From Rhodocyclales bacterium (GTDB lineage: Bacteria > Pseudomonadota > Gammaproteobacteria > Burkholderiales > Rhodocyclaceae): a stretch of DNA of 44,887 nucleotides. A model generated the notes under the pieces. It searched no databases, was not told the origin of the DNA, and saw only the letters and a list, made by a program, of their open reading frames with translations. Both the position numbers and the translations under genes were made by a program. The stretch is from contig JAPLQZ010000289.1 of NCBI GenBank assembly GCA_026399415.1, positions 1-44,887 of the forward strand, written 5' to 3'. Within the stretch, counting starts at the first letter, position 1. Each line of letters begins with the position of its first letter. Positions 20,434 to 30,486 of this stretch are shown in pieces.

Positions 20434-20490
20434 TTTCATCGAAAAGCCCAATCCCGGCGAAGGGGCGAGGCTGTTCAAAGATGCCGGCGA

Positions 20491-21303
20491 TCAGCCGAGG
20501 ACACGCTTGGGCGCGGTTTTGATATGCGTAGAGTAGAGCGTCAGGCCGGTGAAGGCCAGCCCCCCGACCAGATTTCCCAAAACGGTCGGGATTTCGTTCC
20601 AGATGAAGTAGTCGAGGATCGAGAAGTTGCCGCCCAGCATCAGCCCGGAGGGGAACAGGAACATGTTCACCACGGAGTGCTCGAAGGTCATGGCGAAGAA
20701 CAGCATGATCGGCATCCACATGGCGATCACCTTGCCGCTCACCGTGGTCGAGATCATCGCGCCAACCACGCCGGTGGACACCATCCAGTTGCACAGCATG
20801 CCGCGCATGAAAATCGTCAGCCAGCCCATCAGGCCGTATTTGGCGTAGCCGAGCGTGCGCGCCTCGCCGATGTGGCCGATCTTGGTACCGACGTCGTTGG
20901 GCGCGGTCGAGAAGCCGTAGGTGAAGACGAAGGCCATCATGAAGGCCACCGTCAGCGCGCCGAGAAAGTTGCCGGTGAAGACCAGGCCCCAGTTCTTCAG
21001 AATGGCGGGGATGGTGACGCCGGGGCGCTTGTCGAGCCAGGCCAGCGGAGTCAGCACGAAGACGCCGGTGAGCAGGTCGAAGCCCAGCAGGTAGAGCATG
21101 CAGAAGCCGACCGGAAACAGAATCGCTCCGACCAGCGGCGAGCCTGTCTGCACCGATGCCGACACCGCGAACACCGCCGCCAGCGCGAGTATCGCGCCCG
21201 CCATGTAGGAGCGGATCAGCACGTCGCGCGTCGCCATGTAGATTTTGGATTCGCCCGCATCCACCATTTTGGTTACGAACTCGGAAGGCGCCAGATAAGC
21301 CAT
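20491..21303 (-). CDS. Formate/nitrite transporter (FocA/NirC family)
   Basis: SYMAGAILALAAVFAVS..., GNFLGALTVAFMMAF, GMLCNWMVSTGVVGAMIS, FEHSVVNMFLFPSGLMLGG. Confidence 0.92.
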   Translation of the reverse strand: MAYLAPSEFVTKMVDAGESKIYMATRDVLIRSYMAGAILALAAVFAVSASVQTGSPLVGAILFPVGFCMLYLLGFDLLTGVFVLTPLAWLDKRPGVTIPAILKNWGLVFTGNFLGALTVAFMMAFVFTYGFSTAPNDVGTKIGHIGEARTLGYAKYGLMGWLTIFMRGMLCNWMVSTGVVGAMISTTVSGKVIAMWMPIMLFFAMTFEHSVVNMFLFPSGLMLGGNFSILDYFIWNEIPTVLGNLVGGLAFTGLTLYSTHIKTAPKRVLG

Positions 21304-21564
21304 GCTGTTTTCCTTTTTTTACGATCGATAAAATTCGGCAGAGTGGTTTGTCGCCCGCATCGCCTGATCCATTTGAATCCACGCGAAGCGCTCCTCTGCC
21401 GGGGGCGAGAGTTACTTAGCACTGACCGTGCCACACAAGGAAATCAACAGTTACGGCTTGCCTGACACCCATCCGAGGGCCGGGACGCCCTCATACGGTG
21501 CGCGTCGATGCAGGCAATGATCTACGCTGGTGCGGACGCGCGGCTGGCCGCCGAGCCGCCGCGC

Positions 21565-23289
21565 CTAGCGCGCAAGAAGGATGAATAGCAGCAGGAGATT
21601 CAGTACGAGGGAAGCGGCCGCGAGCAGCTTGAGGCCCAGCGTCGGGTCACGTTGCAGCAGCGGCGTGCGTCGCGCCACGCGCAGAGGCCGCTGGGCGCCG
21701 CGCTCGAGCGCCAGCAGGAATTCCTCGACGGTCTCGAAGCGGTCGGCCGGATCACGGGCAACCGCCTTGAGCATCACCGATTCGAGCCAGTCCGGAATCT
21801 CCGGACGGTAGCGCGTGGGCGGCAGCGGGTCGCCGAAGCGGGGGTTCTGGAAGGGTTCGATTTCGCCGTAGGGGTACTTGCGCGTCAGCAGGTGATACAA
21901 CGTTACGCCGACGGCATAGAGATCGCTGGCCTCGTTGGCTGCCGTGGCCACCCCGGTGCCGGCAAAGAGTTCCGGCGCCATGTAGGACGGCGTGCCCGGA
22001 TTGTTGATTTCGTTGAAGGTCTCCGCCGCGTCCTGCCCATCGGAGGCGGCGACGCCGAGATCGAGCAGTCGCAGCCGGCCGTCGGCGCCAAGGTGCAGGT
22101 TGTCGGGCTTGATGTCGCGATGCACGATGGCCAGGCGATGCAGCGCGCCCAGCGCCTTCAGCGCACGCGTCGTCAGATCGGCGGCCTCGACCGGTGTGTA
22201 CCGGCGGCCCTGTTCGAGATGGCGCGCCAGCGTGGCGCCTTCATGCCAGCTCATCAGGTAGTAGAGATGGCTGCGCGCGGGCCAGCTCACCATTTGCGGA
22301 AAGTCGGCGCTGGCGACACGCCGCGCCAGCCATTCCTCGTGCGCCAGTGCGGCGGTATCGGCGGCGTCGGCCTCGGCGTGCAGGGTCTTGAGCACGAAAT
22401 CCTGTCCGCTGGCCACGGCGCGTACCCTATAGAGCAGGGTGACGCGGGACTCGTGCAGCACCTCGGTGACTTCGAGGCCGTCGAGCACTTGTCCCGGCTT
22501 GAGACGCGGCGGCAGCGGCAGCGCTTTGACCCGCGCCAGCGCGTCGCGCAGGCCGTCCGCCGGCAAGTCGAGCACCCGCAGCACCAGCGCCGTGCAATTA
22601 TCCTGCGCACCGGCGTCGATGGCGGCGTTGGCGATGTGGCCGGCAATCTCGTCGGCGCTGTCGCTCGACGCCAGCAGTTTCGCCATGCGTTCGTCGCCCA
22701 GCGTGCCCCATATGCCGTCGCTGACCAGCAGGAATAAATCGCCCGTTGCCAGTTCGCCATCCGCGTAATCGACTGTCAGGCCGGCATCGAGACCGACAGC
22801 GCGCGACAGGACGCTGTTGAGTTCTGGATGTTCCCAGACATGGTCGCTGGTGAGCTGCGTCAACTCGTTGTTGCGCAGTCGATACACGCGCGTGTCGCCG
22901 ACATGGGCGAGGACGTAGCGCCGCCCGCGCAGCACCAGCGCCGACAGGGTGGTGGCCATGCCAGCGGTTTCGCGCGCACGCCGGCTGTGGGCATGGAGCC
23001 AGCGGTTGAGGGCGACGATGACCTTGTCCAGCGCCTGCGGCACGCTCCAGGTGTCGGGCGTGGCGTAGTAGTCGGCGAGCAGGCTGCGCACGCAATATTC
23101 GGAGGCCTCGCGACCGTTGGCGTGACCGCCGACGCCATCAGCCACGGCGACCAGGATGCCCTTGTTCTCAAGCTCGGCGCCTTCCGGAGTGACACCGGCG
23201 CAGTAGTCCTCGTTGCGCGGGCGCGGGCCGGAAAGCGAGGCGTGGCCGAGGTCGACGCGGAGGATGGAGGGCGGCTTGAAATTCTTCAC
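21565..23289 (-). CDS. Bifunctional PP2C phosphatase - Ser/Thr protein kinase fusion (copy 2), C-terminal TM
   Basis: PP2C: GPRPRNEDYCAGVTPEG, VAVADGVGGHANG, HVGDTRVYRLRNNELTQLTSDH; kinase: IVHRDIKPDNLHLGADGRLRLLDLGV, GTPSYMAPELFAG. Confidence 0.92.
   Translation of the reverse strand: MKNFKPPSILRVDLGHASLSGPRPRNEDYCAGVTPEGAELENKGILVAVADGVGGHANGREASEYCVRSLLADYYATPDTWSVPQALDKVIVALNRWLHAHSRRARETAGMATTLSALVLRGRRYVLAHVGDTRVYRLRNNELTQLTSDHVWEHPELNSVLSRAVGLDAGLTVDYADGELATGDLFLLVSDGIWGTLGDERMAKLLASSDSADEIAGHIANAAIDAGAQDNCTALVLRVLDLPADGLRDALARVKALPLPPRLKPGQVLDGLEVTEVLHESRVTLLYRVRAVASGQDFVLKTLHAEADAADTAALAHEEWLARRVASADFPQMVSWPARSHLYYLMSWHEGATLARHLEQGRRYTPVEAADLTTRALKALGALHRLAIVHRDIKPDNLHLGADGRLRLLDLGVAASDGQDAAETFNEINNPGTPSYMAPELFAGTGVATAANEASDLYAVGVTLYHLLTRKYPYGEIEPFQNPRFGDPLPPTRYRPEIPDWLESVMLKAVARDPADRFETVEEFLLALERGAQRPLRVARRTPLLQRDPTLGLKLLAAASLVLNLLLLFILLAR
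22301..22323 (+). repeat. Dispersed 23-bp repeat, copy 3 (inside PP2C-kinase gene)
   Basis: AAGTCGGCGCTGGCGACACGCCG. Confidence 0.7.
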
Positions 23290-23307
23290 CTGCGCAGCTT
23301 AGCGTAC

Positions 23308-24528
23308 TCAGATTTTGGCGGCGGTCAGGTGCGACGCACCCCAGGTCGTGCGCCAGCGGGTCTTGACCCCGGTGAGGCCGACCAGCGCCAGTACGGCCAG
23401 CGCGGCGAAGATCAGGAAGCCGGCCTGGTAGCTGCCTGTCATCTGCCTGGAATAGCCCAGGCTGGAGGCGAGATAGAAGCCGCCGATGCCGCCGGCCATG
23501 CCGACCAGCCCGGTCATGACGCCGATCTCCTTGCGGAAGCGCTGCGGCACCAGCTGGAACACCGCGCCGTTGCCCATGCCGAGGCACAGCATGGCGGCGA
23601 CGAAGCCGGCCAGCGCCAGCCAGGCATTGGGCAGGCCGAAGCTGACGACGGCGAGGAACAGCGCTGCGCCCATGTACATCACGGTCAGCGACTTGACGCC
23701 GCCGATGCGGTCGGCGACGTTGCCGCCGATCGGCCGCACCAGCGAGCCGGCGAAGACGCAGGCGGCGGTGAAGAAGCCGGCCGTCTTGGCGTCCAGGCCA
23801 TACTGCGTGTTGAAGTAGATGGTGAGCGAAGATGCCAGCCCGACGAAGCCGCCGAAGGTCACCGAGTAGAAGAACATGAACCACCAGGCATCCTTGTCCT
23901 TGAGTACTGCAAAGTATTCGGCGAGCGATTTCGGCGCCGGGCATTCCGGCGCGTCCTTGGCCATCAGCAGATAGAGGATGAAGACGATGATCAGCGGGAT
24001 CAGCGCCAGGCCGAAGACATTGCTCCAGCCGAAGGCTACCGCCAGACTGGGGGCCAGCAGGGCAGCCAGCGCGGTGCCCGAATTGCCGGCGCCGGCGATG
24101 CCCATCGCGGTGCCCTGATGCTCCGCCGGATACCAGCGCGAAGCCAGCGGTAGCGCAGCGGCAAATGAGGCGCCGGCGACGCCGAGGAACAGGCCGAGGA
24201 TCAGCGTCTGCTCGTAGCTGTGGACGCCGAAGTACCAGGCGAAAAACAGCGCGGCAATGACGATGACCTGGCCGATGGCGCCCGCCATCTTGGGTTTCAG
24301 ATGGTCGACCAATACGCCCATCACCAGCCGCAGCAGCGCGCCGGCCAGTACCGGGGTGGCGACCATGAGGCCCTTCTGCGCGTGGGTCAGATGAAGATCG
24401 TTGGCGATCTGCACGCCGAGCGGGCCGAGGATGACCCAGACCATGAAGGCGAGGTCGAAGTAGAGAAAGGCGGCCAGCAGCGTCGGCGTGTGCCCGGCCT
24501 TGAGGAAGTCGCTCTTGAGCATGAACAT
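23308..24528 (-). CDS. narK: MFS nitrate/nitrite transporter (NarK/NasA type)
   Basis: FLYFDLAFMVWVILGPLGVQIANDL..., GVAGASFAAALPLASRWYPAEHQGTAMGIAGAGNSGTALAALL. Confidence 0.92.
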   Translation of the reverse strand: MFMLKSDFLKAGHTPTLLAAFLYFDLAFMVWVILGPLGVQIANDLHLTHAQKGLMVATPVLAGALLRLVMGVLVDHLKPKMAGAIGQVIVIAALFFAWYFGVHSYEQTLILGLFLGVAGASFAAALPLASRWYPAEHQGTAMGIAGAGNSGTALAALLAPSLAVAFGWSNVFGLALIPLIIVFILYLLMAKDAPECPAPKSLAEYFAVLKDKDAWWFMFFYSVTFGGFVGLASSLTIYFNTQYGLDAKTAGFFTAACVFAGSLVRPIGGNVADRIGGVKSLTVMYMGAALFLAVVSFGLPNAWLALAGFVAAMLCLGMGNGAVFQLVPQRFRKEIGVMTGLVGMAGGIGGFYLASSLGYSRQMTGSYQAGFLIFAALAVLALVGLTGVKTRWRTTWGASHLTAAKI

Positions 24529-24533
24529 GATGA

Positions 24534-24562
24534 AGCTCCTGCGTGATTGGAATGCAGGAGCT
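24534..24562 (-). promoter_or_regulatory. Leader hairpin overlapping the narK Shine-Dalgarno
   Basis: Minus strand AGCTCCTGC-attccaatcac-GCAGGAGCT, perfect 9-bp stem whose 3' arm contains AGGAG, 6 nt before narK ATG. Confidence 0.6.
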
Positions 24563-24668
24563 ATTGCAATGCCTGTGCCAGGCGACGGAAAAGCCACGCA
24601 AACCTTTGCCAGCAAGGGCTTTGCCGCTCCGGCAACGCGATGGCGCAGGCAGCCCGCCGGAGGACGCA

Positions 24669-24685
24669 CGCACACTGATGGTGCG
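24669..24685 (+). promoter_or_regulatory. Candidate NtrC-type site upstream of nirB
   Basis: CGCACAC-TGA-TGGTGCG vs TGCACCA-N3-TGGTGCA; about 85 bp upstream of the sigma54-like promoter. Confidence 0.45.
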
Positions 24686-24767
24686 CCGCAATACGATAAC
24701 GAGTCGATCTGGTGCGTGGACCGTCCTGCCAAGCACCGGATTGCATCGATTTGACCGGTTTCGGGTG

Positions 24768-24783
24768 TGGCACACGCCTTGCT
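24768..24783 (+). promoter_or_regulatory. Candidate sigma54 (-24/-12) promoter of nirB
   Basis: TGGCACACGCCTTGCT; GG and GC separated by 10 nt, as in TGGCAC-N5-TTGCW. Confidence 0.6.
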
Positions 24784-24825
24784 GATAGGTGTTCGAAGCC
24801 CATTGATCTTTGCAAAGGATGTCAG

Positions 24826-27137
24826 ATGAAGAAGCAGAAACTGGTAGTGGTCGGCAACGGCATGGCCGGCATTCGCGCCGTGGAGGAGCTGCTGAAACTC
24901 GCCCCGGACCTCTACGACATTGCCGTGTTCGGCGCCGAGCCGCATCCGAACTACAACCGCATCCTGCTCTCGCCGGTGCTGGCGGGCGAGATGACGATAC
25001 AGGACATCATCCTCAATCCGCTGGGCTGGTACTCGGACAACGGTGTCCGCCTGCATGTCGGCAAGACCGTGACGAAAATCGATCGCACCGCGCGCAAGGT
25101 GATCGCGGCCGACGGCACCGAGGAAGACTACGACCGCCTGCTGCTGGCCACCGGTTCGACGCCTTTCATGCTGCCCGTTCCCGGCAACGACCTGCCCGGC
25201 GTGATCAGCTATCGCGACATCAAGGACACCGACGAGATGATCGCCACCGCCGCCACACACAAGCATGCGGCGGTGATCGGCGGCGGCCTGCTCGGCCTCG
25301 AAGCCGCCAACGGCCTCAAGCTGCGCGGCATGGATGTCACCGTGGTGCATCTGATGCCCTGGCTGATGGAGCGCCAGCTCGACAGGGCTGCCGCCGACAT
25401 GCTGAAGACCTCGCTCGAAGCGCGCGGCCTCAAGTTCCTGCTGGAGAAGCAGACCGAGGCGCTGATCCGTGGTGAGTCGGGGAGAGTTGCCGCGCTGCGC
25501 TTCAAGGACGGCCTCGAAATTCCCGCCGACCTGGTGGTGATGGCAGCCGGTATTCGCCCCAATACGGCGCTGGCCGAGTCGGCGCGGATTTACTGCAACC
25601 GCGGCATCGTGGTCAATGACACCATGCAGACCTACGACCCGCGCATCTACGCGGTGGGCGAATGCGTGGCGCACCGCGGTATTGCCTACGGCCTGGTGGC
25701 GCCGCTGTTCGAGCAGGCCAAGGTCTGCGCCAACCATCTGGCGAACTTCGGCATCGCGCGCTACACCGGGTCGGTGACCTCGACCAAGCTCAAGGTACGG
25801 CGACACGGCCGACGGCGCCTGGTATTTCCAGTTGGTCAAGGAAGGCCGGAACATTCACCAGATTCGCGATCACCTGATGTTCGGCCAGAACCACGTCGGC
25901 GACGTCGGCCATGCCGGTGTGTCGAAAGCGGCCACCATGTCCGATGATGCCCAGGTCTGCGGTTGCAACGGCGTCTGCAAGGGCGACATCGTCAAGGCGA
26001 TCAAGGGCCACGGCCTGTTCACATTGGAGGACGTGCGCAAGCACACCAAGGCCTCCAGTTCCTGCGGCTCCTGCACCGGCCTGGTCGAACAGATTCTGGC
26101 CTCGACCGTTGGCGGCGCCTATACGCCGTCGGAATCGAAGGACAAGCCGATGTGCGGCTGCACCGACCATTCGCACGGCGTGGTGCGGCAGACCATTCGC
26201 GAGCGGCACCTGATCACGATTCCCGATGCGATGCGCTACATGGAATGGAAGACGCCGAGCGGCTGCGCCTCCTGCCGTCCGGCGCTCAACTACTACCTGA
26301 TCTCGACCTGGCCGGGCGAGGCGAAGGACGATCCGCAGTCGCGTTTCATCAACGAGCGCGCGCATGCCATATTCGGTGGTGCCGCGCATGTGGGGCGGGC
26401 TGACGACGCCGGCCGAACTGCGCACGATCGCCGACGTCGCCGAGAAGTACCAGGTGCCGACGGTGAAGATGACCGGCGGTGCGCGCATCGACCTGCTCGG
26501 CATCAGGAAGGAAGACCTGCCCAAGGTCTGGGCCGACCTCGGCGCTGCGGGCATGGTCTCGGGCCACGCCTACGGCAAGAGCATCCGCACCGTGAAGACC
26601 TGCGTCGGCGCCGAGCACTGCCGCTTCGGCACGCAGCGCTCGATGGCGATGGGCGTCAAGCTGGAGCGCATGCTGTTCGGCATGGGCGCGCCGCACAAGG
26701 TCAAGCTGGCGGTCAGCGGTTGTCCGCGCAACTGCGCCGAGGCGGGCATCAAGGACATCGGCGTGATCGGCGTAGACTCCGGCTATGAACTGTATGTGGC
26801 GGGCAACGGCGGGATCAAGACCGAAGTCGCACAGTTCCTGTGCAAGGTGAAGTCGGACGAGGAGGTGATGGAATATTCCGGCGCGTTTCTGCAGCTCTAC
26901 CGCGAGGAAGGCTACTACCTTGAGCGCACCTGTCATTACGTCGCCCGCGTCGGCCTCGACCATGTCAAGGCGGCGGTGGTGAATGATCCGCTGAAGCGCA
27001 AGGAGCTTTATGAACGCCTCATGTTCGCCCTGCAGGACTACGAGGATCCATGGCAAGCCGCGGTAGCGAAGCCTGCCGTGCGCCGTGAATACGAAATCAT
27101 CAAGATCAAGGAACTGACGGCCGAGGTGATGCCATGA
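24826..27137 (+). pseudogene. nirB: Assimilatory nitrite reductase large subunit, broken at ~25795 and ~26358 (real or sequence error)
   Basis: MKKQKLVVVGNGMAGIRAVEELL...; second frame YGDTADGAWYFQLVKEGRNIHQIRDHLMFGQNHVGDVGHAG...CGCNGVCKGDIVKAI; third frame YSVVPRMWGGLTTPAELRTIADVAEKYQVPTVKMTGGARIDLLG...AVSGCPRNCAEAGIKD. Confidence 0.9.
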
Positions 27138-27445
27138 GCGGCTGGATCAAGGTTTGCGCGCTCGACGAGATTGCGCCGCAGGGCAGCCGCGTGGTCGCCT
27201 CATCCCAGGGCGATATCGCGCTCTTCCGCACTGCCGACGACCGGGTATTCGGCCTCCACGACAAATGTCCGCACAAAGGGGGACCGCTGTCGCAGGGCAT
27301 CGTGCATGGTGATACCGTCACCTGTCCATTGCACGGTTTCAAGATCGGCCTCAAGGACGGCGAGGCCGTGGCGCCGGACAAGGGCTGCGCGCGGCGCTTC
27401 GAGGTGAAGCTCGACGGCGGCGCGGTGTGGCTGCAACTCACCTGA
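27134..27445 (+). CDS. nirD: Nitrite reductase small subunit (Rieske-type NirD)
   Basis: VFGLHDKCPHKGGPLSQGIVHGDTVTCPLHGFKIGLKDGEAVAPD. Confidence 0.92.
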   Translation: MSGWIKVCALDEIAPQGSRVVASSQGDIALFRTADDRVFGLHDKCPHKGGPLSQGIVHGDTVTCPLHGFKIGLKDGEAVAPDKGCARRFEVKLDGGAVWLQLT

Positions 27446-27446
27446 G

Positions 27447-27469
27447 CGCCGTATCACCAGCGCCGACTC
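27447..27469 (-). repeat. Dispersed 23-bp repeat, copy 4 (just after nirD)
   Basis: Plus CGCCGTATCACCAGCGCCGACTC; minus GAGTCGGCGCTGGTGATACGGCG. Confidence 0.75.
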
Positions 27470-27479
27470 TTCACTCGCC

Positions 27480-27528
27480 ATGGAAACCAAATCCACCTGC
27501 CCTTACTGCGGCGTCGGCTGTGGTGTGG
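27480..27528 (+). pseudogene. Duplicated 5' fragment of the nasA start (METKSTCPYCGVGCGV)
   Basis: ATGGAAACCAAATCCACCTGCCCTTACTGCGGCGTCGGCTGTGGTGT nearly repeats the real nasA start at 27628 (MSETRSTCPYCGVGCGV), then diverges. Confidence 0.7.
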
Positions 27529-27627
27529 CCCGCATACAACGCGCGGGCCGCGTGCGGCAAGAATGGGCACCCCCCTTTCGTCCCCCCGCCGGGCGGGGGG
27601 TTCCGCCGCAGCTAGTCCCCAACTGCC

Positions 27628-30349
27628 ATGAGCGAGACCCGATCCACCTGCCCTTACTGTGGCGTCGGCTGCGGCGTAATTATCGAGCACGATGAAACGC
27701 AGATCACGGGCGTGCGCGGCGATCCGGAGCATCCGGCGAACTTCGGCCGGCTATGCACCAAGGGCGGCACGCTGCACCTGACCATGACGCCACAGGTGAT
27801 GGCGCAACGTTTGATGCAGCCGCAACTGCGCCGCGACAAAGCCGTTCCGCTGGAACGTTGCCCTCGATCACGCCGCCGAGCAGTTCGCCCGCGCCATCAG
27901 CGAGCACGGCCCGGACAGCGTCGCCTTCTACATCAGCGGGCAACTGATGACCGAGGACTACTACGTCTTCAACAAGCTGGCCAAGGGCCTGATCGGCACC
28001 AACAACGTCGACACCAACTCGCGCCTGTGCATGAGCTCGGCCGTGGCCGGCTACAAGGCCACGCTGGGCGCCGACGCGCCGCCGTGTTCCTACGAGGACA
28101 TCGACCACGCCGACTGCCTGCTGATCGCCGGCGCCAACATGGCATGGGCGCATCCGGTGTTGTTCCGCCGCATCGAGGACGCGCGCGCGGCCAATCCGCA
28201 GATGAAGCTGATCGTGGTCGACCCGCGTCGCACCGACACGGCCGAGGCCGCCGACCTGCACCTGGCGATCCTGCCCGGCACCGACATTGCGCTCTACAAC
28301 GCGATGCTGCACGTGCTGCTGTGGGAAGACCTGGTCGATCTCGATTACATTCGCGCCCACACCGAGGGCTTCGATGCGCTGAAGGCCCTGGTGCGCGACT
28401 ACACGCCGGCCATGGCGGCGGACATCTGCGGTGTGAAAGCAGAAGACATCGTCACCGCCGCGCGCTGGTTCGGCCAGGCGCCGGCGGCGCTGTCGCTTTA
28501 CTGCCAGGGCCTCAACCAGTCCAGCCACGGCACCGACAACAATGCCGCCATCATTCATCTGCATCTGGCCACCGGCAAGATCGGCAAGCCCGGCTGCGGC
28601 CCTTTCTCGCTGACCGGCCAGCCCAATGCCATGGGCGGGCGCGAAGTCGGCGGCCTGTCCAACCTGCTTTCCGCGCATCGCGATATGGCCAACCCGGAAC
28701 ATCGCGCCGAAGTCGCGCGCTTGTGGGGCGTGGCGGACGTACCGGCCACGCCCGGTCTTACCGCAGTGGAACTGTTCGAGGCCGTGCATCGCGGCGAGAT
28801 CAAGGCGCTGTGGATCGCCTGCACCAACCCGGCGCAGTCGCTGCCTGACCTGACGCAAGTGTATGAGGCGCTGGCCAAGTGCCCGTTCGTCGTGCTGCAG
28901 GAAGTCAGCACCGACACCGACACGGCAGCCTTTGCCGATCTGCTGCTGCCGGCCGCTGGCTGGGGCGAGAAGGAAGGCACGGTGACCAACTCCGAGCGCC
29001 GCATCACCCGCGTCAAGGCGGCGGTGCCGGCGCCGGGCGAGGCACGGGCGGATTGGCGCATCGTGACGGACTTCGCGCGGCGGCTGGAAAGTCGGCTTGA
29101 GAGTCGGCGCTCGCGAGACGGCGATACGCTGTTCCCTTACGAGAACATTGAGGAAATTTTTGACGAGCACCGCGCCAGCACCCTCGGCCGCGATCTGGAT
29201 ATCGGCGGTGTTTCCTATGCGCTGCTGGAACAGGCTGGCCCTCAGCAATGGCCGCTGCGCGTAGGCGCCACGGCCGGTACGCCGCGCCTCTATGGCGACG
29301 GCGTGTTCCCCACCGCAAATGGCCGCGCCCGCTTCAAGGAAGTGCAGCATCAGCCAACCGCCGAAGCCACCGATCCGCGCCATCCGCTGCATCTCAACAC
29401 CGGCCGCCTGCGCGACCAGTGGCATGGCATGAGCCGCACCGGCACAGTCCCCCGACTATTCGCCCATGCCCCGGAACCGGTCATCGAAATGAACGCCCGC
29501 GACATGGAACGACGCGGCATCACCGACGGTGATCTGGTGCGGGTCAAGGGCAAGCGCGGCACCCTGCTGCTGCGCGCGGCCGCCTCGACCGCGCTGCGTC
29601 CGGCGCAAACCTATATGCCGATGCACTGGGGCGGGCGTTTCATGAGCGGCCTCGGCATCAACACCCTGACGCTGCCGGTCACCGATCCCGTCTCGCGCCA
29701 GCCCGAGCTCAAGCACGCTGCCGTACAGGTGGAGAAATTCAATACCGGCTGGCAACTGGTCGCCCTGCGCCGCGACGACCAGGGTAGCCTGCACGCGGCC
29801 CTGCAGCCATGGCTGGCCCGCTTCGACCATGCCACGCTGACCCTTGCGGGTCGCGAATCGACGGTGGTCGCTCTGCGCGTCTGGGGTAGCGCCGACACCG
29901 CCTTGCCGTCACCTGAAATGCTGGCCGAACTCGCCGCCGCGATGGGCCTCGACGCGCCGGCGGCGCTGGCCTTCAGCGATACTCGGCGCGGCATCGTCAA
30001 GCGCGCCCTGATCGAAGACGACCGCCTTGCCGGGGCCCTGCTGTGTAACGAAACCCGCGCCACCGACTGGCTGCTCGATTTGATCGCGCGCGGCGGCAGC
30101 ACAGCCGAGCTGCGCAAATGGCTGTTCGCCCCGCTTGCCGCGCCACCAACCTCCGGGCCGCCGCGCGGCCGCATCGTCTGCAACTGTTTCGATGTTTCTG
30201 AAAACGATATCCGTGCTGACCTGGCCGCCGGCGTCGATCTCGCGACGCTGCAGGCAAAGCACAAGTGCGGCAGCAATTGTGGCTCCTGCCTGCCGGAACT
30301 CAAGCGCATGGCGGCGAAGTCGATGGCTTCGGAACCCGTGACCCACTGA
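27628..30349 (+). pseudogene. nasA: Assimilatory nitrate reductase catalytic subunit with C-terminal BFD-like [2Fe-2S] domain; frame break near 27850
   Basis: MSETRSTCPYCGVGCGVIIEHDETQITGVRGDPEHPANFGRLCTKG...; downstream frame WNVALDHAAEQFARAISEHGPDSVAFYISGQLMTEDYYVFNKLAKGLIGTNNVDTNSRLCMSSAV...; C-term RGRIVCNCFDVSENDIRADLAAG...CGSNCGSCLPELK. Confidence 0.92.
29101..29123 (+). repeat. Dispersed 23-bp repeat, copy 5 (inside nasA)
   Basis: GAGTCGGCGCTCGCGAGACGGCG, preceded by half-copy AAAGTCGGCTTGA. Confidence 0.65.
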
Positions 30350-30430
30350 GGCTTCGACACCCCCGCTTGTGGTAGCAGGCCTCAAAAGATCCGGAAACGA
30401 ACGTTTTCCGAATAATTGTTGGCGGCGGGG

Positions 30431-30460
30431 CTTGAAGCCCCCGCATTCACCCTCATTTAG
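30431..30460 (+). promoter_or_regulatory. Candidate sigma32 heat-shock promoter of grpE-dnaK-dnaJ
   Basis: CTTGA-agcccccgcattcac-CCTCATTTAG; same spacing as E. coli dnaK P1-type CTTGA-N15-CCCCATTTAG, one mismatch in the -10. Confidence 0.75.
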
Positions 30461-30486
30461 GTCGGGTTTCTTCCGGAGCCCGACCC

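Noticed and set aside
22828-24153. 441-aa plus ORF opposite PP2C-kinase/narK
   Set aside because: Compositionally biased shadow ORF spanning two real minus-strand genes.
27704-29425. 573-aa minus ORF opposite nasA
   Set aside because: Antisense shadow ORF; nasA is clearly the coding strand.
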